Of a stretch of 64,000 bases of DNA, positions 20,428 through 29,425 are shown one piece after another. Both the position numbers and the translations under genes were made by a program. The first letter of the stretch is position 1, and every line of letters begins with the position of its first letter. Under the pieces are notes generated by a model. That model saw only the letters and a program-made list of their open reading frames with translations, ran no database searches and was not told the DNA's origin. The DNA is taken from positions 1,612,001-1,676,000 of the forward strand of contig NC_014328.1 in NCBI RefSeq assembly GCF_000143685.1, given 5' to 3'. This DNA is from Clostridium ljungdahlii DSM 13528 (GTDB lineage Bacteria; Bacillota; Clostridia; Clostridiales; Clostridiaceae).

Positions 20428-21468
20428 TTATGCTTCAGTAATATATTTTATAATAAGGTCAACTGTAGCTAACAATGCATCTACATGAGTTCTTTCATAG
20501 GCGTGAGATGCAAAAACACCAGGACCTATAAGGGCTGTTCTAACATCCCAACCAGCACGTAGTGCAGCAGAAGCATCTGAACCATAGTGAGGATATATGT
20601 CTAGCTTATATGAAATATTATTTTTCTTGCAGGTATTAACTAATTTTTTTCTAAGATCATAATCATAAGGACCAGAGGAATCTTTAGCACAAATACATAC
20701 GCTATATTCTGATGAATTTTGATCGCAGCCAGGGGCTCCCATGTCAACAGCTATGAACTCTTTAGTTTTTTCAGGTAAAGCAGCACTAGAACCATGACCA
20801 ACTTCTTCATAATTGCTTATATAGAAATTAGTTGTGTAAGGAAGTTTTATATTGTTTTCATGAATGTATTTAATTACATACATAAGAAGAGATGCGCTAG
20901 CTTTATCATCTAGATATCTACTTTTAATAAATTGCTTTTCAGTGATAGTTGTCCTTGTATCTATGCATATATAGTCTCCTACATCAATACCAAGAGCTGC
21001 TACATCATTTTTAGAGAACACTTTTTCATCTAGTATTACCTCCATGTTTTCAGGAATCCTCTTAAGACTGTTGGCTTCATCACCGCTTATATGGACAGAA
21101 GGTTTGATGGTTTGAATAGTACCGGAATAACTTACGTCATCTAAAGTTTTTATAGTACAATTTTCACCTTCAAGTGTTGACATCATATATCCGCCAATAG
21201 GAACCATGGAAAGAGTGCCATTTTCCTTTATGCCTTTAACCATTGCACCTAATGTATCAACATGGGATGTAAAGGTTCTTTGATAATCGTCATTTATTCC
21301 AGTAAAAGATACAATAAGAGCACCTTTATTTGTGGTTTTATAAGGTATATTTATTTTGTTAAGTTCATCCTTGAGATACTGCATTATTAACTTAGAATAT
21401 CCTGTAGGACTTGGTATAGAAAGAATAGTTTTTAGAATATTTAAAATAGTATTTTTGTCATAATTCAT
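20428..21468 (-). CDS. M42 family metallopeptidase (glutamyl aminopeptidase / endoglucanase-like)
   Basis: A 346-aa cytoplasmic aminopeptidase with a two-metal site. Ligand motifs are in order: SHVDTLGAMV, RYLDDKAS, NYEEVGHGSS, VDMGAPG and the C-terminal SHAYERTHVD. M42 enzymes form large dodecamers that trim peptides from the N terminus. GGAGGATT lies seven bases before the ATG. It appears to be a monocistronic gene; the ABC exporter upstream has its own unit. Confidence 0.92.
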   Translation of the reverse strand: MNYDKNTILNILKTILSIPSPTGYSKLIMQYLKDELNKINIPYKTTNKGALIVSFTGINDDYQRTFTSHVDTLGAMVKGIKENGTLSMVPIGGYMMSTLEGENCTIKTLDDVSYSGTIQTIKPSVHISGDEANSLKRIPENMEVILDEKVFSKNDVAALGIDVGDYICIDTRTTITEKQFIKSRYLDDKASASLLMYVIKYIHENNIKLPYTTNFYISNYEEVGHGSSAALPEKTKEFIAVDMGAPGCDQNSSEYSVCICAKDSSGPYDYDLRKKLVNTCKKNNISYKLDIYPHYGSDASAALRAGWDVRTALIGPGVFASHAYERTHVDALLATVDLIIKYITEA

Positions 21469-21557
21469 AATTTTAATCCTCCAAGTGTAAAATATAGTTT
21501 AGTCTTTATATTTATTTTATGATTACAATATAGTAAGAGTCAATTTTGCTTAGAAAA

Positions 21558-22742
21558 TTATGACCTAAAAATAACACTTTCTTTATTGAACATATATCTT
21601 GCAAATGAGATTGCAGCAACTATATACACTATCATCCAGCCAAAGGTTATAGCTATATGTGCTGTATTGTGTATTCCAACTAAGAACTCTTTTGTAAGGC
21701 AAGAAGCATTAGCTATAGGTATACTAAAAAAATAAGTTTCTATACTTTTAGCGTCCTTCATCATTGTGGCATAAACCAATATGACAGCTATTATTGTAAA
21801 AGGACTTAAATATGTTTGAGCTTCTTTTGATGATTTTGCATAAATACTTATGGACAACCCTAAGGCCCCAAAAACCATAGTTAAAAGTATAGGCAAAATC
21901 ATTATCAAAATAATAGTTTCTAATCCTATATTGATGTCATTTGCACCTTGAAACATTCCATTTGTCTGATTCATTGAAATAAATAATCCTGCAAGGTTTG
22001 CCAGTGATACTATAATTCCCACTATTGTAATTGCAAGAAATTTTCCCCAAAGTAAGGACATTCTACTTGCTTTTGTAGTTAGAAGTGGTTCTAGAGTACC
22101 TCTTTCCTTTTCTCCAACACCTAAGTCTAAGGAGGGTGCTACTGTATTACCAACACTTCCAAGAATCAATAAAAGTGGTACCATTATATTAAGCATTAAT
22201 TTCCCAATACCACTTTCCTTTTTTTCTATAGTATCCTGGGCAACATTTATTGGAGTTAATATTTTAGAATCTATATTTCTTTTTTCCAATCTTTTAGAAA
22301 CTATATTCTTTGAATATTTATCTATGTAAGAATTTAATATGTCAAAGGCTTCCATACTGTCACTACTGGAGTTGTCATAAGTTAATGTGATTTTTTCATT
22401 CATATCTTTACTTATATTTTCATCAAAATTTTCTGGTATAGTTATTCCTGCTAAAATTTTACCATCTTTTACATCTTGTTTTATGTTGTTGGATTTAATT
22501 ATTTTTACATTCTTTTGTGATTTAAAAAATGATCCTAAATTGCTGCTGCCTTTATCAACCACAGCTATTTTTAAATTGCTTTCTACATTTTTATGACTTG
22601 TACTTGTAGCTTTTCCTATAACAAACGAAAGTACAGGAAGAAGCAGCATGGGAATTAATATACTCATGAGGATTGTCTTTCTATCTCTAAACATATCTAA
22701 AAGTTCTTTTTTTAACACTATTAATACAACATTAGTTTTCAA
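21558..22742 (-). CDS. natB: ABC-2 type transporter permease, NatB-like
   Basis: A 394-aa membrane protein. One N-terminal transmembrane helix (MSILIPMLLLPVLSFVIG) is followed by a large extracytoplasmic domain (about 50-180) and a C-terminal bundle of five or six helices. The motif LDLGVGEKERGTLEPLLTT is typical of the Na+-exporting NatB branch and its drug or peptide exporter relatives. Its start overlaps the end of the ATPase gene by 11 bp, so they are translationally coupled. The transported ion or compound is inferred from similarity only. Confidence 0.85.
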   Translation of the reverse strand: MKTNVVLIVLKKELLDMFRDRKTILMSILIPMLLLPVLSFVIGKATSTSHKNVESNLKIAVVDKGSSNLGSFFKSQKNVKIIKSNNIKQDVKDGKILAGITIPENFDENISKDMNEKITLTYDNSSSDSMEAFDILNSYIDKYSKNIVSKRLEKRNIDSKILTPINVAQDTIEKKESGIGKLMLNIMVPLLLILGSVGNTVAPSLDLGVGEKERGTLEPLLTTKASRMSLLWGKFLAITIVGIIVSLANLAGLFISMNQTNGMFQGANDINIGLETIILIMILPILLTMVFGALGLSISIYAKSSKEAQTYLSPFTIIAVILVYATMMKDAKSIETYFFSIPIANASCLTKEFLVGIHNTAHIAITFGWMIVYIVAAISFARYMFNKESVIFRS

Positions 22743-23463
22743 TTATATCACCTACCAACTGCATGAATATTTCTTCCATGTCATCATTATTGTATTTAGA
22801 CTTTAAATTTTCTATTGTTCCTGTTTCTATAATTTTTCCTTTGTGAATTATTATAATTCTATCACAAAGCTTTTCTACTTCAGCCATACTGTGACTTGAA
22901 AATATGACAGCTTTATTGTCAATTTTACACTTTTTTATAAAATCATGTACTATTCTAGATGAACTGACATCTAGACCTGATGTTGGTTCATCAAATAATA
23001 CTACTGATGGATTATGTACGATAGACCTAGCTATAGAAATTTTTTGCTTCATTCCTCTTGAGAATTTACCTACTCTCCTATCCAAATAGTCTTCCATTTC
23101 AAGATTTTTTGCTAAATACTTTATGCTCTTTTCGGTTTCGTACCTTGACATTCCATTGAGTTCTGCAAAGTATCTTATATTTTCTCTTCCAGTTAATCTA
23201 TCATAAAGACCAACTTCGCCGCCAAAGAGTATTCCTATTTCTCCTCTTACTTTTTCTGGATATTTATTCACGTCATAATTGTTTATTAGAGCTGTTCCTG
23301 ATGTAGGCTTTAGCATAGTTGCAAGCATCCTAAGTGTAGTTGTTTTACCTGCTCCATTTTCACCAAGAAGTCCTACTATTTCCCCATTGTTAACTTCAAA
23401 ACTAATATTATCTACAGCTGAAATCTTTTTAAATATTTTAGTTAATGATTGAACTTTAATCAA
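22732..23463 (-). CDS. natA: ABC transporter ATP-binding protein, NatA-like
   Basis: A 243-aa nucleotide-binding subunit with Walker A GENGAGKTT near 35, Q-loop region GILFGGEVGLYDRLTGRENI, ABC signature FSRGMKQK, Walker B VVLFDEPTSGLD and H-loop FSSHSMAEVEKLCDR. It powers the permease encoded directly downstream. The GILFGGEVGLY segment is common in NatA-type exporters. The upstream 130 bp are AT-rich and contain the start of the divergent T-box promoter region. Confidence 0.88.
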   Translation of the reverse strand: MIKVQSLTKIFKKISAVDNISFEVNNGEIVGLLGENGAGKTTTLRMLATMLKPTSGTALINNYDVNKYPEKVRGEIGILFGGEVGLYDRLTGRENIRYFAELNGMSRYETEKSIKYLAKNLEMEDYLDRRVGKFSRGMKQKISIARSIVHNPSVVLFDEPTSGLDVSSSRIVHDFIKKCKIDNKAVIFSSHSMAEVEKLCDRIIIIHKGKIIETGTIENLKSKYNNDDMEEIFMQLVGDIIEN

Positions 23464-23593
23464 TGTGTTTCCTGCCTTTCTTTTTTATTTTAAGTTAACT
23501 TGTTTCTCAAATTATTATGCAATAATAAGAGAAAATTGTAAACTGTAAGTTTTAAAGATTTAAATATTTTTAGAAAAAAATTAGAAAAATAGA

Positions 23594-23622
23594 TTGACAA
23601 TATGGCAAAAAAATAATATACT
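23594..23622 (+). promoter_or_regulatory. Promoter of the T-box leader
   Basis: TTGACA (23594-23599), 17-bp spacer, TATACT (23617-23622). Transcription would start around 23629, just before the T-box Stem I. Confidence 0.8.
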
Positions 23623-23639
23623 TAACAACAAGTTAGTAA

Positions 23640-23962
23640 TAAATACAAGCTTTGATGGAGAAAGAAATATTTGATGTTTAACTACAGAGAGCCAGCGTTG
23701 GTGTAAGTTGGTGTTAACATAAATATGCAGCTATCACTCCGGAGCTTCCAAGTAGAAAGGCTTTTGCCAAGTAAATGAGGACGTATACCAGCGATATATG
23801 GTTAGGGTTCACGATGAATAGATGTTTTTATTAACGTTGACCTGAGTTGAGCGGCAATTAGTGTATCTAATTGTAATTGAGGTGGTACCGCGGAAAGTTA
23901 ATCTTTCGTCCTTATAAGCATATTTAAAAGTATGTTTATAAGAACGAAAGATTTTTTTATTA
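23640..23962 (+). promoter_or_regulatory. T-box riboswitch, isoleucine specifier
   Basis: A tRNA-sensing leader. Stem I contains the AGCCAGCGTTGGTGTAAG region and a specifier loop in which ATC (23733-23735) precedes ACTCC, so uncharged tRNA-Ile is the expected ligand. The antiterminator T-box sequence GAGGTGGTACCGCGG ends at 23893. It competes with a strong terminator formed by ATCTTTCGTCCTTATAAGC and GCTTATAAGAACGAAAGAT-type arms (23901-23951) followed by seven Ts. It controls the threonine deaminase gene 130 bp downstream; 23963-24075 holds nothing else recognised. Confidence 0.93.
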
Positions 23963-24091
23963 TATTATAAAATTTGAGAGGTGAGTGAAGAGGGGGCTTT
24001 TACTTTATATTAGAAAATTTTTAGAATTGGGGCAAGGTGCAATACGTAATAATATTATTATATCGAGTATAAGAGAGGAGATTTGAAGATT

Positions 24092-25303
24092 ATGAAAGTG
24101 AATTTAACATTAAAGGATGTATTAGAGGCTAGTAAAAGAATAGAAGGAATATGTGTAAAAACTAAATTAATATATAGTTCAGAATTTAGCAAAGAAAGTG
24201 GTAATGAGGTATATATAAAACCAGAAAACCTTCAAATTACTGGAGCATTTAAGTTAAGAGGGGCATCAAACAAAATCGTTAAACTAAGTGATGAACAAAA
24301 AGCAAAGGGGCTTATAGCTTCTTCTGCAGGAAATCATGCTCAAGGTGTAGCATACTCTGCACAAAAACTTGGAATTAAGGCAACAATTGTTATGCCTGAA
24401 ACTACTCCACTTATAAAGGTCCAAGCTACTAAAAACTATGGAGCTGACGTAGTACTTAAAGGAAAAGTTTATGATGAGGCTTATGAAGAAGCTAAAAGAT
24501 TAGAGAAAGAGCATGGGTATACTTTTGTTCATCCTTTTAATGATGTAGATGTAATGGCAGGTCAGGGAACTATAGCACTTGAGATAATAGAAGAACTAAA
24601 GGATGTAGATGCTATATTAGTACCAATAGGTGGAGGTGGATTAATAAGTGGAATAGCAGTAGCTGCTAAATCTATTAATCCTAATATAAAAGTAATAGGA
24701 GTTCAAGCAGAAGGTGCAAATCCTATGAAAGTTTCTTTTGATACAGGTAAACTCACTTATGCAGATAAAGTTGATACTATCGCTGATGGTGCAGCAGTAA
24801 AGCAGCCTGGAGATCTTACTTTTGAAGTAATAAAAGAATATGTAGATGAAATTGTTACAGTAAGTGATAAAGAACTTATGGAAGCTGTATTTGTTGTTTT
24901 GGAAAAACATAAGCTTGCAGCAGAAGCAACGGGAGTAATGTCTTTAGCAGCACTAAAAAGATTAAACTTTAAAGGAAAAAAAGTAGTTTCTTTAATAAGT
25001 GGAGGAAATATAGATGTAGTAACAATGGCATCCGTTTTGAATAATGGATTATTTTCAAGAGGAAGAATATTCTGTTTCTCAGTTAAACTTAAGGACACTC
25101 CAGGACAACTTCTTAAAATATCTCAGATATTAGCTGAAAAAGGAGCTAATGTAATAAAACTGGATCACAATCAGTTCAAGGCTGTTGATAGATTGAAACA
25201 TGTGGTTTTAGAAGTTACAGTAGAAACAAATGGATATGAGCATATAGAATCTATAGTTAAGGCATTAAATGATGAAGGATATAATGTAGATAGAGTTTGT
25301 TAA
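24092..25303 (+). CDS. ilvA: Threonine ammonia-lyase (threonine deaminase)
   Basis: A 403-aa PLP enzyme converting threonine to 2-oxobutanoate and ammonia, the first step of isoleucine synthesis or of threonine catabolism. The PLP lysine is in ITGAFKLRGA near residue 54; SAGNHAQG and PIGGGGLISG bind the cofactor phosphate. A C-terminal ACT domain (about 325-403, from FCFSVKLKDTPGQLLKI) is the likely isoleucine-sensing part. The isoleucine T-box upstream argues for a biosynthetic role. ATG 24092 is preferred over an in-frame TTG at 24083 that is too close to GAGGAG. Confidence 0.93.
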   Translation: MKVNLTLKDVLEASKRIEGICVKTKLIYSSEFSKESGNEVYIKPENLQITGAFKLRGASNKIVKLSDEQKAKGLIASSAGNHAQGVAYSAQKLGIKATIVMPETTPLIKVQATKNYGADVVLKGKVYDEAYEEAKRLEKEHGYTFVHPFNDVDVMAGQGTIALEIIEELKDVDAILVPIGGGGLISGIAVAAKSINPNIKVIGVQAEGANPMKVSFDTGKLTYADKVDTIADGAAVKQPGDLTFEVIKEYVDEIVTVSDKELMEAVFVVLEKHKLAAEATGVMSLAALKRLNFKGKKVVSLISGGNIDVVTMASVLNNGLFSRGRIFCFSVKLKDTPGQLLKISQILAEKGANVIKLDHNQFKAVDRLKHVVLEVTVETNGYEHIESIVKALNDEGYNVDRVC

Positions 25304-25323
25304 GAATAAAATAAATTCTTAAA

Positions 25324-25353
25324 AAAGCGGATAGTGTTAAAGCTATCCGCTTT
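25324..25353. terminator. Bidirectional terminator after ilvA
   Basis: AAAGCGGATAG (25324-25334) and CTATCCGCTTT (25343-25353) form a perfect 11-bp stem. A-rich and T-rich flanks let it work for ilvA and for the convergent histidine-rich gene. Confidence 0.88.
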
Positions 25354-25375
25354 ATTTGAAACATGATTAGATAAT

Positions 25376-26017
25376 CTATTTGTGTGGTACTTCTCCATAA
25401 TGCTTTATATGATCAGCTGAAGTTTTTACATATTTAAAAACAGTTTGATGTTTTTTATTGTCATACTCTTGAATATAATGATAGTAAACTATACTGTTTA
25501 CTAAATGGGGCGTCATACGAAAACTTAAAAAGGTAGTAAAATCACTGCTGGTTACAGACTTCTTAGTTATAGGATCTTTATAGGAAAAAGAATGAAATAC
25601 ACCATTATGAGTGTGAAGATTTTTAGCATTTTTTTCTTTCCCATAGTAACAAAATACATGTTTATTGTCCCTTATTCCAATATTAATAAAGGCATGTGCA
25701 TGAGCGTGTTGAATACTATGAGTATGAAAATACTTTTCATTGTAAAAATAGAATTTATCATACTTAAAAGGACTTCCCTTACTTGCATCTGAACAATGTC
25801 GTACTATATAACCCTGACCATCACAACCGATTATTCTTCCATTGTGTATCTTTACAGCACCTTGCTGCTGATACAGTACGCCAACTCCTTTGTCATTATC
25901 AGATAAATTGCAGGAGCTATTATAAGCTGCTGCTCCTATTAAGAAACCTTCTGTTTGTAAAGAAGTATCTTCTAATTCACGAATATTGACTTCATTTTTA
26001 TGATGATGGGACATCAT
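25376..26017 (-). CDS. Histidine-rich protein of unknown function
   Basis: A 213-aa soluble protein that I cannot assign firmly. It opens with MMSHHHKNE and contains the dense histidine run HTHSIQHAHAHAF near 97-110 plus several further H and C residues (GCDGQGYIVRHC, LHTHNGVFHSF). No signal peptide or membrane segment is seen. The histidine spacing suggests metal binding; a distant relation to YmaF-like proteins is possible but unproven. RBS AGGAGG is optimally placed. A hairpin (26041-26066) lies in its 5' leader. Confidence 0.6.
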   Translation of the reverse strand: MMSHHHKNEVNIRELEDTSLQTEGFLIGAAAYNSSCNLSDNDKGVGVLYQQQGAVKIHNGRIIGCDGQGYIVRHCSDASKGSPFKYDKFYFYNEKYFHTHSIQHAHAHAFINIGIRDNKHVFCYYGKEKNAKNLHTHNGVFHSFSYKDPITKKSVTSSDFTTFLSFRMTPHLVNSIVYYHYIQEYDNKKHQTVFKYVKTSADHIKHYGEVPHK

Positions 26018-26040
26018 TTTTTCCTCCTAATCATTGTTAA

Positions 26041-26066
26041 TATTAGACTATTGCAAGAGTCTAATA
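26041..26066. other. Hairpin in the divergent promoter region
   Basis: TATTAGACT and AGTCTAATA form a perfect 9-bp stem around eight bases, 24 bp upstream of the histidine-rich gene. It has no T run and could be an operator. The rest of 26067-26326 is AT-rich; TTGAGA (26211) and TATAAT (26233) with a 16-bp spacer are a likely promoter for the next gene. Confidence 0.45.
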
Positions 26067-26210
26067 TGTTCCCCAGTATATATGGATATTTAAGTACTAT
26101 TTATTTGTTACAAATTAAGTGCATTCATCAGATAAAGTAAATTTTAATTAGTATTTTAGGCATGCATTAATAATTTTAAGTAAAATTTTTCTTGTAAATA
26201 AATGCAAATT

Positions 26211-26238
26211 TTGAGATTATCAATATAAATAGTATAAT
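26211..26238 (+). promoter_or_regulatory. Probable promoter of the hypothetical gene at 26327
   Basis: TTGAGA, 16-bp spacer, TATAAT. It lies about 90 bp before the start codon. Confidence 0.5.
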
Positions 26239-26326
26239 AGAAGATAAGAGTATTTAATTTAATTTAAATATTCTAAAAGTACTTAATAACTAACTACCAA
26301 AAAAGATATGAATAAGGAGAGATAGT

Positions 26327-26842
26327 ATGGGCATTACAGTTAAAAATGTAATAAAAAAGTTAAAGCCAGATGTATCTGAATTTGTTATGAAGGAGTTAGA
26401 AAAGCTGGACTCTAAGTGCTATTTACAAAGGCATGAATCTGATTATAGGTTTAATATACATCAAAAAGAAAACAGAAAAATAAATTTACCTACAAATGGA
26501 GGAGCTCCTTGTATGAGAGCTTATGTATATGGAAACCTTATGTTTACGGAAGATAACATTTATTTATCAAATAAATGTATAAGTAATTCAGAAGTATTAG
26601 AACATGATAGTTATAGGTCTATTTATGAAAACCAATATAATAAATTTGTGAAGAAATTAGAAGATAAGAATAATGAACAAGACATGAAAAAATTCAAAGA
26701 TGAAAATTTTATTAAAAAAGATGAAGATGGTATGGAAGGAATAAAAATTACAGATGAAAATGTTGATGAAATAGTAGATAGTTTACTTAGTAACATACCG
26801 CCTTTTTCTGAAGAATACATTAAAATGTTTTCTGATCTATAG
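26327..26842 (+). CDS. Hypothetical protein
   Basis: A 171-aa protein with RBS AAGGAGAG. I do not recognise a family. The N-terminal part (1-100) includes CYLQRHESDYRFN and LPTNGGAPCMRAYVYGNLMF; the C-terminal half is highly charged (KKLEDKNNEQDMKKFKDENF) and likely helical, ending in an acidic stretch. No signal peptide or membrane segment is present. Coding is supported by the clear RBS and promoter and by normal codon use. The 243 bp downstream (26843-27085) hold only the xpt terminator on the opposite strand. Confidence 0.7.
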   Translation: MGITVKNVIKKLKPDVSEFVMKELEKLDSKCYLQRHESDYRFNIHQKENRKINLPTNGGAPCMRAYVYGNLMFTEDNIYLSNKCISNSEVLEHDSYRSIYENQYNKFVKKLEDKNNEQDMKKFKDENFIKKDEDGMEGIKITDENVDEIVDSLLSNIPPFSEEYIKMFSDL

Positions 26843-27016
26843 ATAAACTTTAATTCCTGCCAGATAAAATATGTATATCAGAATTTTATAGTACATTAGC
26901 TGATATAAATACTTATAAAACTGGTTATGGAAATTGTATGTTCTTTTTATATTTATGGAAATTAAATTTGGAAGGAATCTAGGAATAAGTTGATTTTTAT
27001 CTGGGTATAAAAGAAA

Positions 27017-27043
27017 GATGAAAAATAAATGAAGGTTTTCATC
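27017..27043 (-). terminator. Terminator of the xpt-pbuX operon
   Basis: Read on the minus strand, GATGAAAA and TTTTCATC form the stem and TTTCTTTT follows. It lies about 40 bp after the xpt stop codon. Confidence 0.65.
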
Positions 27044-27085
27044 TATTTTCCATCCAGGTCACAATAGAAACTCATACAAATTTAA

Positions 27086-27658
27086 TTAATCCATAAATTC
27101 AATAGTATCTTTTGCAAGCCTCTTTATTCTGGCAAGGGAATATACATGATATCCTTGTTCATCAAGGAGTTTACGGCCGGGTTGAAATGATTTTTCAATA
27201 ACAATTCCTATTCCTGCTACCTTTGCACCACACTGTTCAATAAGGCGTATAGTACCTTTTGAAGCTTCTCCGTTAGCTAAAAAGTCATCAATTATAAGAA
27301 TATTATCCTCAGGACATATGTATTTTTGAGATAAAGTGAGTTCATAATCAGAATCCTTGGTAAATGAGTGAACTGTAGTTTGATACACGTCCTTATTTAA
27401 TGTTTTGGATTCTTTCTTTTTTAGTATTACCATAGGCAAATCCATTTGAAGTGCAGTCATAACAGCTGGGGCTATTCCTGAACTTTCAATAGTAAATATC
27501 TTTGTGATCCCCATGTCCTTAAAATGTTCTGTGAAACTTTTTCCTATGGAATACATGAGGCTTGGATCAACTTTATGATTTAAAAATGAATCTACCTTTA
27601 ATATTGATTCACTTAAGGCATGTCCTTCCTCTAAGATTTTTTTTCGTAATTCCTTCAT
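27086..27658 (-). CDS. xpt: Xanthine phosphoribosyltransferase
   Basis: A 190-aa cytosolic enzyme that joins xanthine to PRPP to give XMP. It matches the usual Xpt length. The PRPP-binding loop is [17 protein letters not shown] near 120-136, and the N terminus [20 protein letters not shown] is typical of Xpt. It lies 21 bp after the xanthine permease gene and shares its guanine-riboswitch leader, so both fall when guanine is plentiful. Together with the permease it forms a purine salvage unit that feeds XMP towards GMP. Confidence 0.95.
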   Translation of the reverse strand: MKELRKKILEEGHALSESILKVDSFLNHKVDPSLMYSIGKSFTEHFKDMGITKIFTIESSGIAPAVMTALQMDLPMVILKKKESKTLNKDVYQTTVHSFTKDSDYELTLSQKYICPEDNILIIDDFLANGEASKGTIRLIEQCGAKVAGIGIVIEKSFQPGRKLLDEQGYHVYSLARIKRLAKDTIEFMD

Positions 27659-27679
27659 AAATTAACACCTCGCGATTTT

Positions 27680-28996
27680 TTATTTTTCTTCTCTTAAAAT
27701 AAGATTTAATATAAGTGCTGCAATAGTTCCTGTAGAGATACCAGATGAAAAAATCATCTTTAAACTTTCTGGAAGGTTTGATAAAATTTCAGGCCTAAAG
27801 GTAACTCCAAGACCTAAACCTATAGAAGTTGCTATTATGAGAAGGTTCCTATTATTTAATTTTACCTTACTTAAAGTTTGAATTCCAGCAGCAGCAACTG
27901 TTCCAAACATTACTATTCCAACACCACCGAGTACAACTTGAGGCATTGCGTTTATTATCGCAGCAAATTTGGGAAATAATCCTAGTATAATAAGTATTAT
28001 TCCTGCGGTCATTGTGACAAATTTACTTGCAACTTTAGTAAGGGGAATCAATCCAACATTTTGACTAAAAGAAGTGTTTGGCATAGCTCCAAATATTCCA
28101 GCAATTACACTTCCAAGCCCATCAGAAAGTACACCATGTGAAATTATAATATCATCATCTTTAATACCAGATATTTCGTTTATTGCTCTTAAATTTCCTA
28201 CAGTACTTATGACAGAAACTAAATATGCCGGAATAAACGGAAGTAGAACACTTGAATTAAAGGTGATACCATGTTCAAATATTTTTGGAAGTGTTACTAT
28301 ACTTGCTTTTGAAATAGATGAGAAATCTACCATACCAAGAGCAATACAAATTATGTAACCTGCTGCCATTCCAATTAGAATTGAAGCACTGCTTAAAAGT
28401 CCTTTGCCATAATGGTTTAAAAGTAAAGTAATTAAGGTTACAGTTAACGCAATGCCTATATTTTTTAAACTTCCATAATTTTGGACTCCAGAACCTCCTG
28501 CCGCCCAATCTATTGAAATTGGCAGAAGTGTAAGTCCTATTAGGCATACAACTATTCCAGTTACAATTGGTGGAAAAAGTTTCATTATGTATTTAATAGA
28601 AAAGCTTAAAATAATTACAATAAGTGCCCCTAATATAGTGGCTCCGAATATACCGGAGAGTCCAAATTTTTTCCCAACTGCTACAGCCGGAGCTACAAAA
28701 GTAATGTCCGTTCCCATAATACAGGCTACCCTTGCTCCAACTGGGCCAATACCCCTAGACTGTATGAATGTAGCTATTCCAGCTACTAGAATTGCAGCAC
28801 TTATTAGTGCTGTAGATGTATGGGAGTCAAGTTTTAGTGAAGATGAAATAATTATTGGAACTACAATAATTCCACCAAAAGCAGCAAAAATATGCTGAAA
28901 TCCTAATAAAATTTGAGATAATAATTTAGGCTTATCATAAACTCCATAAATTAATCCTGTTTCAGATGTTTGTTCTTCTTGTCTTTTAGCTTCCAT
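27680..28996 (-). CDS. pbuX: Xanthine permease, NCS2 family
   Basis: A 438-aa inner-membrane protein with about 12-14 helices. Family marks are FQHIFAAFGGIIVVPIII near the N terminus, the SRGIGPVGARVACIMGTDI segment, and the NTSFSQNVGLIPLTKVASKF motif that carries substrate-binding residues. It imports xanthine (or uric acid) with protons for the phosphoribosyltransferase encoded next. AAAAAGGAGCC serves as RBS. The leader holds a guanine riboswitch, but a palindromic AT-rich repeat now lies between riboswitch terminator and RBS. Confidence 0.93.
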   Translation of the reverse strand: MEAKRQEEQTSETGLIYGVYDKPKLLSQILLGFQHIFAAFGGIIVVPIIISSSLKLDSHTSTALISAAILVAGIATFIQSRGIGPVGARVACIMGTDITFVAPAVAVGKKFGLSGIFGATILGALIVIILSFSIKYIMKLFPPIVTGIVVCLIGLTLLPISIDWAAGGSGVQNYGSLKNIGIALTVTLITLLLNHYGKGLLSSASILIGMAAGYIICIALGMVDFSSISKASIVTLPKIFEHGITFNSSVLLPFIPAYLVSVISTVGNLRAINEISGIKDDDIIISHGVLSDGLGSVIAGIFGAMPNTSFSQNVGLIPLTKVASKFVTMTAGIILIILGLFPKFAAIINAMPQVVLGGVGIVMFGTVAAAGIQTLSKVKLNNRNLLIIATSIGLGLGVTFRPEILSNLPESLKMIFSSGISTGTIAALILNLILREEK

Positions 28997-29010
28997 GATA
29001 GGCTCCTTTT

Positions 29011-29111
29011 TAGTTAATAGTTAAGAATTAAAAATTAATAGTTAATGTGGATTTTTTTTGATAGCTAAAAATCATCCTTCACTATTAAATTTTCATTATT
29101 AATTCTTAACT
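29011..29111. repeat. AT-rich palindromic repeat in the pbuX leader
   Basis: AGTTAATAGTTAAGAATTAA on the left and TTATTAATTCTTAACTT on the right form an imperfect inverted repeat of about 100 bp. The same arms occur inside the larger palindrome at 59817-60067. It separates the riboswitch terminator from the pbuX RBS by about 100 bp. Confidence 0.7.
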
Positions 29112-29129
29112 TGCGAAAGTTAAGTACAT

Positions 29130-29258
29130 AAAAAATACCCCATAAAAATGAGGTACATTTGAAAGATATATAAAACTTCAAATAACCTCGTAGTCTGCTT
29201 ATTTAAGGTTAGCAGGTAGAAACTGTCGGACCATATTACCGAATGTATACGAGTTATT
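29130..29258 (-). promoter_or_regulatory. Guanine (purine) riboswitch with terminator
   Basis: On the minus strand the aptamer (29258 to 29181) reads ATAACTCGTATACATTCGG, AATATGGTCCGAC, AGTTTCTACC and AGCAGACTACGAG, matching the purine riboswitch core. The base at the specificity position is C (GACTA, not GATTA), so guanine or xanthine-type ligands are expected, not adenine. The expression platform is the TACCTCA/TGGGGTA hairpin with a T run (29130-29155). It controls pbuX-xpt by transcription termination. 29259-29425 beyond it holds nothing else seen. Confidence 0.95.
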
Positions 29259-29425
29259 ACTTATGTATGGTTAAAGTCACAAATAAGATTATAACACATT
29301 TCACATTAAAGTATAATGTAAAATATTTCATCGTATTGGAAGAAACATTTTGAGATCTTAATTAAATCTTAATAAATTTAATAAGTACTTCTTCAAAGAT
29401 AATCCTTAAAATTTACTTGTATTAG

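Noticed and set aside
23640..23962. Possible small gene before ilvA
   Set aside because: The sequence is a T-box leader with specifier, antiterminator and terminator; no coding frame fits.
29181..29258. Adenine riboswitch
   Set aside because: The specificity position is C (GACTA), which fits guanine; the downstream genes are xanthine salvage genes.
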